Of a stretch of 64,000 bases of DNA, positions 9,803 through 22,491 are shown in pieces (the stretch's first letter is position 1; every line of letters starts with the position of its first letter). This stretch comes from Pestalotiopsis fici W106-1 (Eukaryota; Ascomycota; Sordariomycetes; Amphisphaeriales; Sporocadaceae), in the NCBI RefSeq assembly GCF_000516985.1, contig NW_006917091.1, forward strand, positions 52,088 through 116,087. Reading direction: 5' to 3'. Below the pieces are notes generated by a model, which saw only the letters and a list, made by a program, of their open reading frames with translations, did no database searches and was not told where the DNA came from. A program made the translations under genes and the position numbers.

Positions 9803-12800
9803 TTATCCCAGTCCTGTCAACTGAGAAATGGTGGACGGCACCAAGTCCCGTCTCACTTCCTGCATTGTACCATCTGCCATCAGTACCACTGCGTCTCTAC
9901 CCATCTTTGTGCGCAGGTTATCCAGCCTATGAGCAATGATTACCACAGTGTGGCCATTCTGTGTGAATTCCTCGTCAATGATGCGGTAGATGTTTGACTC
10001 TGTTGTGGTATCAAGAGACGACGTAATCTCGTCTAGCACAACCACTGGCGTCAGTCCTGCTGCTCGCAGCCCGCCAGCTTTGACGAGAGCTCGGCAGATT
10101 GAGAGTAATTGGCATTGTCCCGCAGACAGGTTCTGAAATGCCGACATCTTTTGATCGAGTACCGGATGCTCACCAACGCTGGAAATCAACAGGCCTCTTT
10201 CCACACTCTTCTCGCTCCCCGCAAAGTGTGACCAAAGGCCCGTTTTACTTAGTGCATCAATCAACTCTTTGTCCGTGACGGAGCAATCTGGATTCAGGTT
10301 AAAGCGCAAGGTTTCTTCTGGTAGAAGCAAGGCATCTTGCGTCACTGCAATGAAGCATCGTTGCCGTAGCAGATCAAGCCTGACGCGGCTTATATCTATC
10401 CCATCTAGCATAATCTTGCCAGATTGCAACTCCAGAAGCCTCAGAAGCGTCAATAGCAATGTACTCTTTCCACTGCAAACAGACATCAGCCGATGTATGA
10501 TATGGCCTTCGGAAGATAGGTACTACTAACCTGCCTGTACGGCCGCAGACGATGAGCTTCTGGCCTGGGCTAATATCGAGGCTGAAATTTACAATCGCAG
10601 CAGAATCGGAGCTGGAATTGTCAATTAGCTGTGGAGAACGTGCCGCATTCACAAGAGGCTCTCACTGATAGGCGGCAGTTATGCCTTGAAATTCGACGCG
10701 TCCAGCGGAGGGCCAATTTTGAGGCGGCTCAAAGCCCCAACTCAGTCCACCCTCAACAGGAGTTGTGTTTTGAAGTGTTTTCAGGCGAGAAATTGCGCCG
10801 AGCGAAATTTCAAAGATCGTCCAGTTTTCCACAAGCTTGAGTAGTGTTGTATTTGCGACGAGCATAATGTTGAGAGCAATTCCGACTTGTGCCCCACTGA
10901 CATACTCTCGCAGAACTACAGCTATGATGATCGACATTGTAGCCACGCCCGCGACTAGGAGATCCAGTACGAGGTTCAACCATCTCTGCAGGCACAAAAG
11001 TAGGAACTCTGGGCGCTGGGAATGTTCGACGCTGCGGACATTGGCCCGGGTAATGGCTTTGGACCAACCAAAAGCGCGTATCGTTTCGAGGCCTTCAACC
11101 TGAAAGGGTATCAGATTAATAGTACGTCCAAACAGGGCAATAATTACGCACAGACTCAAGAAAGCTTGAAAACACGCTGGCTCGGGCCTCCAGTTCCAAG
11201 TAACGCAGTTGCCGTGATGATCGAAGATAGACTTTTTGTACAATGTAAATCAATGGAATGCAAATTGGGAACAAAATCGTAAGCCATATTTCAGCCGTGC
11301 AAAGTACTATTATCTGCATGGCGAGCTTGCACACCTCTGTGTCTTGTTAGCTGAATGATGCCTAAGCGTCGTACATCAAACCCACGAGTGACGATAGTCT
11401 GTAGCGCCGAGGGTAGCTGTTTGTCGATGAGTTGAATATCTTGACTGAATCTAAAGAGGGCATATTAATATTGATTAGGTGTAGGCAGCCAAGCGTCCGT
11501 ACCTATTTAGGATCGAACCATTGTCTGTGGTTGAGAAGAAAGATAATGGAGCACTAAAGTCTCATCAATTCCGATCACTAAACACGATGAGTAGAATAAA
11601 ACCGCACGTACCTCATAATGATCTTCAATAGACGATCATGTATTCCGGCTCCCGATTGAGGAGCAAGTCGCATCAGGACGACCCTTGCAGTGATAATTAG
11701 CCATACCCAGGCGTTTGATAGGCAGGAAACTCACCAGGCTTGAGCACTTGTGGTTACCCATGACACCACGGAGAAGCATATGTAGCCCATGATATAGTAT
11801 GTCGTGGTACTATTACCCACCTCGGTCCACAGACGAAGCCAGTACTGTGGCATCGTGATGCAGAAAGAATATATAGATGTGTCGCAGACAAGGTAGAAGA
11901 TGTTCACAAACTTGACGAAACCTAGGTAGTATCCTAACAACAACTCACATTAATTTCTCGTACAACCGTGCGGAGATGAAAAAGTTACCGTATAGAGCTG
12001 TATCGCCGGTCTGTCTTGCCAAATCTAGTTCTGTCTCCTCCTTAGCCCGAAGCTGAGCACTGAGCCTGTTGAAATTTGCTGATAATGCAACGCTTGGTTT
12101 TGTGGAATTTCCAGAATCGAACTTCATGATTGATGAAGTTTTAGTCTTGATGTTCTGCCAGGTGCCCTGATCAGTGATCGTATGATCGCTCAGTATCACT
12201 ACATAGTCCGCACTGGCGAAGTACTGGGCTGATAAAAGGTTAGCTTGTCACAGATAAGAGCCTTGAATTACCTTACCGGAATTAGAGACAAGAATCACCG
12301 TGGTGCCCAACCTTTTGAGCATACCGGAAGGTCCGAAGAGGTTGTGGAAAACAGTCCGTTCAGTCTCTCCGTCTAGACCACTAAAGGTATCGTCAAGTAG
12401 TATCACGCTGAGTCTTGCATACAATGCGCGAGCGAGTGCCTGTGCAGAGTAAGTATCGCTTTTCCAGTTGATGATACTGTAGAAACTTACAACGCGTTGT
12501 CTCTGACCTCCTGATAGATTGAGTCCCCTACTGCCAACCTCAGTCTGATCACCATTGACAAGTGCCCCTAAGTCATGACTGAGACAACACGCATTTACAA
12601 CTTCACCATACCACTGCTCATCATGTAGATCGCTCGACCCATGGATGACCTGTTTTATTGTGCCGTTAGGAAGCCATGGTGTCTGGGCGCAGTATGCCAT
12701 GTGGGTTGTCGATACTGAAACCGAACCACGAGCAGGTGCTACTTCTCCAAGTATCAATCGTAGCAGCGTTGATTTGCCACTACCTGTAGGTCCAGATATA

Positions 12801-14878
12801 ATTGTCAATGTGCCAGCGGCAATATCGAGGTTGATGTTCTCCAGGAGAACCTGTGAGTCACCTATCTGTACTTGACGAATTTGAACATCGGGACCGGCCG
12901 ACATTGCTTGACGCGTTGCTGAATTCCACACAAGGTTTGTGGATCTTATTTGGGGTAGCGTTCGACGATGGACCTCCAACGGTAGCCGAAGTAAGAATGT
13001 TTGAATCCGATCGAAACCAGCCATAGCCCCTACTACTCGGGGCACAATGGTCATTACCATATTTGCAGGATGTGTAATCATGCTCAAGATGGCTATAGTG
13101 GTAAATGCGGTCTCCGTGTCTAGCTTGCGGCCGTGAGACGCAGCATTCATTGCGAATACGAGCAAAGTAATGGCCGGGGAGAAAATGCCGAGTGCGTTTG
13201 CTATTAGGCGTCAGTCTATGTTCCGTGAGTTAAACAAAGAATGTCTTGCAACAAACCGGACGCATTGTAGTATACCATGATCCATCTTAGTTTTGAGGCT
13301 AGATGAAGCTCCAAGGCCCGGAGGGACTGAATACGAGTACTCATATAGTCCTGGTACCCCAGCATCTTTACGATTTTCATAGCCTTCAGGACTGAACTCG
13401 TAGCTGCTATACGATATTGCGTTGCATTATTCCAGGCCGTTTGTCCAGGATGCAAATGTTGGGCAACAAACCGACTCATGTGGGAACACACTACGGAAGT
13501 TAGTAACCAAGACAGGGGCCAGTGGGGAAATTATTTACAGTAAATGAGAACAAAGGTCAGGGGCCAAAACCGCCCGACCTGACCAGCCAGAAGCCACGTC
13601 CCAATGAGCACTTCTACCACCTGAGCCCAGATTTCGTGAATCATTTCTCCAATCCCTTCGAGGCTATCAGCGTCAGTGCTCATCAGTGTAGTAGCCGCAC
13701 CATTGTCATATGCAACACTGGCCAGCTTCATGGTATGTTCATGGATGAGCCCTACTAGAGCACTTCTAGACATTAATTTGAGTCGATTTAGGGCATTCTG
13801 GTACGCAGCATTCGACACCTAAGGCTTCGCATTAGCATCCGGACATGAGCTGCTAACTGGCACCTTACCGCAATGCCGACATATATCACCACGGCACAAA
13901 CGACGAGCCAGTACCCGTTGGAAATCTCGGATGCCTCAGGACCAGCTGTGGCATATTGTATTGATCGATGAATCAGGATGGGTTGAGAATAACGGAAGAT
14001 GACCAACAAAAGCCTTGGTGGGATGGCGGCTAAGAATGGGGATCTTAGGCATCTCAGCAAAGCCATGGGTAATGTTCTAGGTGTTTCAGGTTTATCTGGT
14101 TCAATGAGAAATCAGTACATGAAGACATGAGAGTTGATCTCACTAACCTCGTTGAGACCAAGTCTCAATCATCGCTCTTCTTGTGAGTTCTGGCATCATG
14201 TCTTGGTCGAGGGGTGGCATATCCTCTTGAGTAAAGATGTTCCGATGACCTTGAAGCAAAATAGGTATCATCCACCAGAAGAACAGCCGACTCAGAACCC
14301 CTGGAGACCCTTGACGGTATTTGTGATTGCTGCTGACCACAACGACGGTACGCCGCGCTCTGTATTCGAAAGACAGCAAGATAGATTGCATGGAGCAGCG
14401 GACGAAAATTGGCCAAGAGACATCTCCATGTCCAGCGACATTGTGAGTAACGGTGAGATAGACAAGATCGCAGATGACAGAGGCGAAAAGGTACCGCGTG
14501 ATCCCATCTGAAATCTGGAGAGGTCGCTGCTGTTCTATGAACAGCAACAAACTTAGGCCCAACGCCGCAATCGTAGAGATCAGCAGGGACAGTTGAGAAC
14601 TTTGTTCATGCTGGAGATCGAAGCTCGAACCTTTGGTCCAGTATGCAAACAAGACAATTGAAAGCAATAGTGCAAAAGCCTTGGTAAACGGTCAATGTCA
14701 TGTAGCGTTGTAGACCGCAGGGTTCAAACACTGACGGCCTTCAGGAGTCTCTGCCAGCTTGCGGCAGTTCGGATGCCGAAGGTGCGAAGTTTCCACAAAC
14801 GAATCGAAACAGATAATATGAACGCCGAGGCGCAAGCCGTAGATGCGAGATGTAAAGCATTGGTGAGCTCGAATGCCA
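9803..14878 (-). CDS. ABCC/MRP-type ABC transporter (full transporter with TMD0)
   Basis: Multi-exon gene in fungal ABCC order. An N-terminal membrane region (14878-14143; first usable ATG at 14878, upstream exons possible) is followed by TMD1 (about 14066-13216). NBD1 (13165-12248) has Walker A GPTGSGKST, signature NLSGGQRQRV and Walker B VILLDDTFSGLD. TMD2 spans about 11943-10850. NBD2 (10680-9803) has Walker A GRTGSGKST split by an intron, degenerate signature LSAGQCQL, Walker B VVVLDEITSSLD and H-loop IIAHRLD. In NBD1 the H-loop reads VSNS, placing Asn where ABCC proteins usually have His. An in-frame TGA after ITAAY is removed by a 54-base intron with a CTAATTGAC branch site, so the gene looks intact. 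The family exports conjugates and metabolites at plasma or vacuolar membranes. It sits beside oxidative tailoring-type genes, which suggests product export or self-protection (inference). Confidence 0.88.
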
Positions 14879-16944
14879 TTGTTAATAACCAAGAAATAAG
14901 TGAACGCGGTGTATCCAAAATAAGCAGTTTACAAGTCAGTGAACGAACGTCTAAGGTGCAGATCGAACGGCGATAGCCGTGTTTCGAATTGGGAACAGCA
15001 TGGCTTTATAGGGGAGGCGAAGAAATTGGAGACAAAATGAATGTGGGCAGGGTTTGAGGACCGTACAATGTAGGGGGACGGCGGCAAAAATCCCCAGACT
15101 GGGGGCAGGCAGGGTTTGGCGGCAAACTCGCAGTACATTATCTGGTGGGTTAGCAGATAAGTGTCCACGGCACGGTGAGACAACAGCCGCTGTACACAGC
15201 CTACATTAGCGGTCATGTTTGCCGAAAGTTTGGTGATCTCTAGTCTCCATTTTTTCCGTCGGTAATGGCTTGGTATCGGATAGTGAATTCTCATATAATC
15301 CTTCCATCCCCCAATCGCGACAGCCAGTCCGAAAAATGCCAAACATCACAAATATGGGCCCCCCGTCACCATGCAATACGGTAGGTTGCTAGCAAAAGGT
15401 CGCTACATGATAATACGGAGTTGCTAGCGATCTGCCGGCAATTCTCCCAGGCTACGATACCGAATTGTGACCGACCTTGGTTTTATAGTGACAATTAGTG
15501 ACCAGGCCGGCAAACGTACGAATCGAATCGGATTGAGGACCGCGTTCACCTTGATTTTGAATGATCTTAGACCGGTTAAATGTCTTTTGTCCAGATATTT
15601 GGATATCTGGATGATCCCTTCTTTTTTCCCTTTTTTTTTTTTTTTTTGTTGAAAGGAAGCCTTATAGTTAGTGGCTCTGACCATGTCCGCCTTCAATCGT
15701 TCTCTCTGGCATGTGACCACCTGTCCATTTACACCAAGAGTCTGTCTTGGCAGGGGAGACACGGCTATCGCGAGAAGCAGACTAGTCGTAGAGAGGCCTT
15801 ATTCGTAACGCAAGGATAAGATAGTCATGCTGTCCAAGTAGATCTCGCTTTGCGGTCGAAACCTTGAGATTCTGGTGGAGATTATCATTCAGATGAGGCC
15901 AATGCTTTTCACCGGGTTGAATCATGGAAATGCAAGCAACGATGTTATTGCTACGGGACGATGACTACTTGAGCACAACGTGTTGCTGAAGGGTTTGTGG
16001 GACGACCTTGGAACGCCGATGGAATAACCAGACAAAGGCCGAAAAAGCGACATATTGTTCAAGTTGGATCGCGTAGGCTTTTGCTTGAGCATCTGAACTA
16101 CATATGAATAAAGCGCTTCCTTTCGACCCATGACCCAGCATTCCGACGATAAATCTCTCAGCCACTTCGAGTTATGATCACGATAAAAGTCGGCTCATAC
16201 TGACGCTATCCCCGTTGTTCTTAATTAGTGTCTAACTTCTTGCCACGACTTCGGCGGCCCATGCCTGCCTAACCCCCGTTTTTGGCGCACTGCTCCGAAT
16301 CAAAGTACATGCATGATTACTGCTTCATTATCACGACACCACCCTTGCCCATATACATGGAATATGCAGACAGGTAGGTAGGAAAGGCGGCAAATCAACA
16401 GTACCGAACATTTTGGGTTTCGGATCTTCGGATCTGATAGTAGTCCAGTTTGTTGACACTGCAAGATCCTTGGATCGTTTGGATTGGCGTTCGTGGAAGT
16501 TCCGGATAGGGATCCGGACAAGATAGAGTTTGAACTAAAGCGCGACTGCTCCAAGCGCTGTGGAGCGGCCCCGGGCTGCTACAGTACCTCGTCCGAATGT
16601 ACCGTGTAGTGTAGATGCGCCCCTAGCTAGCCCCCGCTTCCGTCTCCGCCCCCCGCCTGGCAGATGGTGGCATGGCACGCGACCAAACCCGAAATTCTCG
16701 GCCAATGGACCTGCTGCTATACGAGCAGATATAAGCGGGATTCGCAATATACCAATCCCCATATTCTTCAAAGAGCTGTCATACTCCGAAGGGCTGCCAT
16801 ACTCCATCGTTGGATGATAGGAAAATACGAAGTTGAAACGCCCCTCCCTCTGGCATACACGACACAATCATTTACGAGTTGCTTACTACCTTTTCTGCCG
16901 CGCGAGTCGTGTCCGTCCGAAGCCGTCAGTGAAGCAGCGGAGAC
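14879..16944. other. Intergenic region between ABCC transporter and bZIP-like gene
   Basis: About 2 kb, flanked by the starts of two divergent genes, so it should hold both promoters. A T-run of 17 bases lies near 15632. GC content rises around 16560-16680. The open frames here are low in complexity and match no family I know. Confidence 0.5.
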
Positions 16945-17854
16945 ATGGCGGATGAAGATAGCAAGGAGAAACGACGCCTCCAGAACAGGGAATCCCAACG
17001 ACGTTTCAGTATGTTCCTCCAAGCAATTGGCCCATTCCTGGGGGTGAAGTCTCCGTACTAAATGTCTGTTAGGGCAACGGCGACAATTTTATCAGGGCTC
17101 GTCAAACGCGCGGCTGAATGAGGAGCAAGGCGCAACCGGGTCCACCTGGCCGCCGTCGATGCCATCGGCTGCTTTTTACCCCACAAGCGTTCCCTTTCAG
17201 AACGAACGTCGCTCCAGCATTTCAACGTCGCAGAATGAGTCTTCGGCCATCTCTCCGATACATGCATCGCAGACCACTCCACGTGCAACACAGAATTGGG
17301 GGTCCCAGCGGAATCTGGGAGCTGTTGGCTCTGTAGCCAGCCCAGCACAATCAGCCCCCCAGCAATTCCAATCCCAGCAGACGACCATGGCAGCTTCGCA
17401 AGCACCCGTGATTCGTGATCTTCCGATTGTGAATGGTCCGGCTGACGGTGAGGCCCACTCGCTACCATTGACCGACTTGGAGGAGCAAAGGCACACATCA
17501 GTCTCTATGGCCCAACCTTTGCTTCCGAGCTTTGGCTCCCCCAGCCTCGGAAGAACAGAGGATAACTCTACTTGCCTGAGCAATGAGTATTCAGGTTCCG
17601 GTGAATTGAGCAAGCCCACGCGATATCGGCAGAGACGGCTTAGGATTGGGGGTTTCTCAAGAGCTGAAGAAATGGTATTAGACGTAGAGCGATTGCATAA
17701 CTCTGCAGTAGACCTGGGCATCCTCGAGGAGGACGATAGAATGCTCACCTTGCTTCGAGAAATGAGGATGCGCCTTGGGCACTTTACGAGGCGGCTCTCG
17801 TTGGACGACGAGGACGACCTGATGGCACAAGAATTCGACATAGATCTCAGCTGA
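16945..17854 (+). CDS. bZIP-like basic-region protein lacking a leucine zipper
   Basis: Two exons, 281 residues: 16945-17008 and 17073-17854, joined by a 64-base intron with a TACTAAA branch site. The intron splits the basic region, which reads KRRLQNRESQRRFRQRR at residues 9-25, matching the N-R-x-x-Q-R-x-[FY]-R core of fungal AP-1-like bZIP proteins. No leucine heptad follows; the chain passes into a Ser/Gln/Pro-rich stretch (about 27-190). A C-terminal conserved-looking segment with RLRIGGFSRAEEMVLDVERL and MRLGHFTRR (about 205-265) is predicted helical, then an acidic end. Zipper-less bZIP-like proteins are known as regulators in fungal metabolite loci. It is placed between the ABCC transporter and the monooxygenase, so a pathway regulator is a reasonable inference. 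Exon 1 is too short to be found without splicing. Confidence 0.8.
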
Positions 17855-18808
17855 CTGTACAGCTTCTAGATTCGGGATTGCTCACCATGGCATTCTGGCG
17901 TCCAACTATTGGCAACTGAGCAAGATTGAGACTAGCTAAATCGGCGTGCTCGCGACAAACAGCAATTACAAGACTAAATCCTCGGTTTCTGCGCAGTCGC
18001 ACAGTTCTCTTCGTAGCTCTGGGAAGGCTGTAATTCCTCACATGTTCAGACTTCGGTAGTCACAAGACTTCAATTTGACAATCGACTATTGGGAAGGTTG
18101 GTGTCCATGATTCCTGCGAGAGGGTAACAGCATAGGGGTTGTCAAAGTGTAGGAATAAGTGGAGCGCTTCTCCACACATGTATATATTTTTTCACCATCC
18201 AACAGAGGTTGGATGTGAACAACCTGACAATTGAACTAATACGACAATTATTGTACTATACCCACGGTACCTTTTGACAGGGGTTTGATCCACCCAGGTA
18301 GCCGCTGACCTCCACGTACTAATGCGTTGAAGGGTAAAGACTTAGGAGTATACGTACCATCAGCCGCATGAACTGTGCAGCGTCACATGACAATTGTAGC
18401 AAGAGACAATTGTGATGCATGAGAAGGGTAATCATATCTGCAAGGTTATCAATAATCTTGGCTGTCACACTTTGAAATTCGCATTTCGTGCGTACTCGGT
18501 CATCAAAGATTGCAAGGCTAATCATTACCAGCTGATGGTCGATTGATTGTCCGACCCATAGGTCAGCTCTCAGCGATCAGTGAAGCAGTGCGTTGAACCC
18601 TCCTCTCCAGTAGACTGGCACGTGGAGCTGAATATTGATCAACGGTTCACAATCTGGGTGCTCGGAGCGCTTACGCACAGCAAAACCTAGCATCTTTTAT
18701 GTCGTGAATATTCATATTTGGGAGCTTTCCCGTGAATCACCCTTTCCAACAGTCTTCATCGGTTTCCCATGAGCTTTTCGTCATTAGAGTGTATCAGTGC
18801 CATCAGCC
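17855..18808. other. Intergenic region upstream of the monooxygenase
   Basis: About 950 bases without a gene. The plus-strand genes on both sides run in the same direction, so it contains the monooxygenase promoter. Confidence 0.5.
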
Positions 18809-20785
18809 ATGGATTCCTCACGACATCCATTCACCTTCTCACTGAAAGAAGAGCCAATTGAGAACCATCGCCGGCTCGAAATTCGTGTGATAGGTGCCGG
18901 GTTTTCAGGGATCTACCTGGGAATAAGGGTTCCGCAACGATTACGCAATGTGAACTTGAAGATTTATGAGAAGAACGAGCGCATTGGTGGAACTTGGTGG
19001 GTAAATAGATATCCCGGTTCGTTCCCTTCAATTATGTGCTGTCCACGATGAGCTGATTGATGGGTAGGATGTGCCTGTGATGTTCCTTCTCACAGCTATC
19101 AATACTCCTTCGTCCCAAATCCGGACTGGTCTTCTTTCTATGCCCCTCAAGCAGAGATTCAATCCTACCTTCAAAATGTTGCAGACAGGTATGGAGTCAT
19201 GAGATTTGTCAGTCTTGGGCATGAAGTACAGAGCTGTACCTGGAGCGCGGACACCATGAAATGGCACCTCAAGATATGCAACCTTGAGAACGGCCACGTG
19301 AGCGATGACGAAGCGGACGTGCTAATCTCTGCCCGTGGCAACTTGAGCCTCCCGACATGGCCAAAACTCCCTGGGCTTGAGACCTTCGGAGGAGAGCTTA
19401 TGCACTCGGCTTCCTGGAATGCCAATTTTGATTTCAAAGGAAAGAGCATTGGAGTTATTGGGAACGGCTCAAGCGCCATCCAGATCGTTCCAAAACTTCA
19501 GAAAACTGAGGGAAGTAAACTGTCATGTTTTGTACGGAGCGCAACGTGGATAACGAATCCATTCGGGGAAAGTGAGTTAACAATGAGGCGAGCACATCCC
19601 AGTATGCTAGCTGTTGCCCAGTCCTATTCCAAAACAATATTCCCTAGGACACGGAGTAATCAGAAACTAACTCATAAAGACATTATTCACAAGTTGTCTC
19701 TGGACCCGCAAGATCCTAAGTGTAAGTTAAATCCTATCTACAAAAGGAATAGTCTTCTCACTCTTTGTCAAGTCTCAAATCATCAAAGAGAAGAGCTAGC
19801 GAACAGTCCGGAAAAGCTTCATGCCCTGAGAAAAGCCATTGAGCAAGATGGCAACACAGTCCATGCTATTTGCATGAAGAATCACGACTTGCATCGTTCG
19901 ATAGCTGAAAGCACTCGCGCCGCCATGCGATCGCGGCTATCGTCGAAGCCCGACATTGCAGAATTTTTAATTCCTAGCTTTGCTGTAGGGTGCAAAAGGA
20001 TGACACCTGGGCTGGGATATCTTGAGGCATTGACGGCGTCAAATGTAGACTTTTTTACAGATCGTATCACCAAGGTGACTAGACGTGGAGTTATTTTAGA
20101 GAGTGGCAGACAGGTCAATCTTGACTGTCTTGTTTGTGCAACTGGATTCAACACATCGGGGGTACCTCCTTTTTCGATTCACGGCCTGAACGGAATCTCG
20201 TTGGCAGAACGCTTCCACCCACATCCCGAAGCATACCTCTCGCTTGCTGTCGACGGATTTCCGAATTTCTTCATCATGGCGGGACCCAATTCTGCTGTTG
20301 GATCCGGTTCGTTCACAATGATACTCGAGGCACAGGGCGATTACATTGTCAAATGCATGAGAAAAGTCCAAAAGGAAGATTACGCATACATGGAGATCAA
20401 GAAGCAGCAAGTCATTGACTGGTCTGAGTACTGTCAATCCTATTTCAGGACCACGGTCTATACTGATGACTGTGAGTCTTGGTACAAGAGTAAAGGTGCA
20501 AACGGCCAGCAGATCACCGGGCTTTGGCCGGGTAGCACACTGCATGCACTAGAAGCTCTTCGTGCACCAAGATGGGAGGATTATAACTGGGAAAACGTTC
20601 CCGGCGTCGGCAACAACATGAGATGGTTGGGAAATGGGTGGAGTGTTACGCATCTGAAATGCAATGATCAGGGGGACTACGGAGGCGATCCATCTTGGTA
20701 TCTTGAACCCGAATTCCAGCACGTTCCTTTGCCTGGAAAGCCTGAAGAGGACCCCGCGTTCAAGAAAAGACCCTTTTCCCACTAG
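18809..20785 (+). CDS. Baeyer-Villiger-type flavin monooxygenase
   Basis: Two exons, 641 residues: 18809-19016 and 19068-20785. FAD-binding GAGFSG is at residues 29-34, followed by the GGTWWVNRYPG segment that the 51-base intron interrupts after the Gly. The Baeyer-Villiger fingerprint F-x-G-x3-H-x3-W is at 176-186 (FGGELMHSASW), and the second nucleotide-binding motif GNGSSA is at 201-206. Length and motif order fit fungal class B monooxygenases that use FAD and NADPH to insert oxygen next to a ketone; many act in specialised metabolism. The C-terminal half retains family segments such as PNFFIMAGPNSAVGSGS. The ATG at 18809 leaves a short leader before the FAD motif. The substrate cannot be inferred. 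The bZIP-like gene is upstream and an oxidoreductase follows in the same orientation. Confidence 0.92.
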
Positions 20786-21333
20786 AGATAGCTAGCTACT
20801 AGTAGGCAGCCAGATACGAGTTTCGCTCTATGCAGAGTCAGTAATTCCTCAAGTGAAGTGTCACATGCGAGTTACCCCACTAAGTACCATGCAGTATAGC
20901 GGCCAGTATAGCGGCCAGTATAGCAGCCCCAAATCATACCGACGCTTCACCATCTTACGTCTGGAGCCCACTTCGGTGGCTACACATCACCAGTCTAGAC
21001 TGAAAGATTCATTGTCAATATCATGGCTCTTGTGGTTAATTCCCACGATGCATTTACTCCTTTACTTTCCATCAACCGATTCCTCCGTCTTCGCCGTGCA
21101 AGAGGGGTTGGGGTGGTGGATGCAGATCTATCCACATGTCAGTTCCCACCAACATACCTAGGTACCATAGTCAGAAACAGTGCTTATATTACACCTGCGG
21201 GACTTGCTGACAATAGATCCACGGTACCCGTGGACCTCTTCATCTAAGTTATCATAAGTATTTCTAGGAGCCTATCTTGGGAGTTCTTTTTCTTTTTTTT
21301 TTATTTCTGTAGACCGTATCATCATTGCACGCC
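20786..21333. other. 3' region of the monooxygenase with 12-bp triplet repeat
   Basis: Positions 20892-20927 hold three near-identical 12-base units (AGTATAGCGGCC type). A short frame beginning at the ATG at 20865 reads through them as QYSG-QYSG-QYSS. It has no signal peptide and starts 80 bases after the monooxygenase stop, so it is most simply 3'UTR. A pyrimidine-rich tract (about 21284-21310) precedes the next gene's ATG. Confidence 0.5.
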
Positions 21334-22491
21334 ATGTCTACAACAGAGATTCCAACCTGCCGGTGGGGCATTATCAGTAAGTTGCTTTGGGGCGCCAAAC
21401 CATATCCATGGTCATTCCACGTACTCACCATACTCTCAGCAACGGGTCAAGCCTCGTCATGGTTCGTGACAGAACTGGTAGTCGAGCATATCAGCAACAA
21501 GGCGCGGCACATCATACAAGCAATCGGATCATCATCTCTGATCAAGGGCAAAGAGTTCGCGGCCAAGTGTCTGAAGGATGCGCCTAACCAGCAACCCACC
21601 ATCTACGCCAGCTATGCCGAAGTCTATGCCGATCCACACGTAGACTGCGTCTACATTGGTAGCCCACACGGTCTCCATAAGCAACATTGCCTGGAGGCCA
21701 TAGCTGCAGGCAAGAACGTACTTTGCGAAAAGGCCTTTACTATGAATGCAAAAGAGGCTCTGGAAGTGTTCGATGCTGCCCGACGAAAAGGCGTTTATGT
21801 CGCTGAAGCAATGTGGCTTCGACACCGGCCTATTGTTGCGGAGCTAAAGAAGCTACTACATGTTGAGAAAGTCATCGGCGAGGTGTACAGGACCACGTCG
21901 GACTTTCAAATGTGCCTTGAAGTCGCAGAGCTGCCACCGACGTCGCGGTTCAGAGATCTGAGCCTTGGGGCAGGTTCATTGCTTGACATCGGTGTTTATT
22001 CATTGACATGGGCCCTCTTGACCTTGGAGGGTGGGACCCCGCCACGCGACGAAAAGCCGAACGTCGTGGCCGCGCAGTCTTTCGTTGACGGTATTGAAGT
22101 CATGACTAGCTTGATCCTGAGCTACCCTACTAGCGGTCGGCACGGAATAGTCACAACGTCGATGCAGCAAAGCCGACGGGCATCTTCAGTTATAGCCACC
22201 ATTGACGGGACTGACGGCTTTATTGAAGTCGAGGGGACCGCACCATCGCATCCGTCCTCCTTCATCGTGTACCCAAAGTGGACCACGGGATGCGACTCAA
22301 AACCTAGAGGCACCAGGTATAACTTCCCGGTTTCGCAACAGGGCTTCATATACGAAGCTGACAATACGGCTCTTGATCTTGCCTCTGGGAGAAAAGAAAG
22401 CTTGATCATGCCCTGGTCGGAAACGGTACGGGTTATGGAAATCATGGACGAAGTAAGACGCCAGGGAGGCACCAAGTATCCAGTGGATTGA
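21334..22491 (+). CDS. Gfo/Idh/MocA-family NAD(P)-dependent oxidoreductase (dihydrodiol dehydrogenase-like)
   Basis: Two exons, 364 residues: 21334-21376 and 21440-22491. The 63-base intron contains no in-frame stop, so the unspliced frame is also open, but splicing gives the family N-terminus CRWGIITTGQASSWFV. Other landmarks are YIGSPHGLHKQHCLEA, NVLCEKAFTMNAKEA (the E-K-[PA] motif, Lys being the proposed catalytic residue) and the C-terminal alpha/beta domain with GAGSLLDIGVYSL. Relatives include dimeric dihydrodiol dehydrogenases and sugar dehydrogenases that oxidise secondary alcohols with NAD(P)+. The neighbours, a monooxygenase upstream and a UstYa-type gene downstream on the same strand, are consistent with a tailoring pathway (inference). 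The ATG at 21334 is the first in frame. Confidence 0.9.
   Translation: MSTTEIPTCRWGIISKLLWGAKPYPWSFHVLTILSATGQASSWFVTELVVEHISNKARHIIQAIGSSSLIKGKEFAAKCLKDAPNQQPTIYASYAEVYADPHVDCVYIGSPHGLHKQHCLEAIAAGKNVLCEKAFTMNAKEALEVFDAARRKGVYVAEAMWLRHRPIVAELKKLLHVEKVIGEVYRTTSDFQMCLEVAELPPTSRFRDLSLGAGSLLDIGVYSLTWALLTLEGGTPPRDEKPNVVAAQSFVDGIEVMTSLILSYPTSGRHGIVTTSMQQSRRASSVIATIDGTDGFIEVEGTAPSHPSSFIVYPKWTTGCDSKPRGTRYNFPVSQQGFIYEADNTALDLASGRKESLIMPWSETVRVMEIMDEVRRQGGTKYPVD

Noticed and set aside
17197..17841. 214-codon minus-strand open frame
   Set aside because: It lies opposite exon 2 of the bZIP-like gene, which has a matching intron and basic region; the reverse frame has none.
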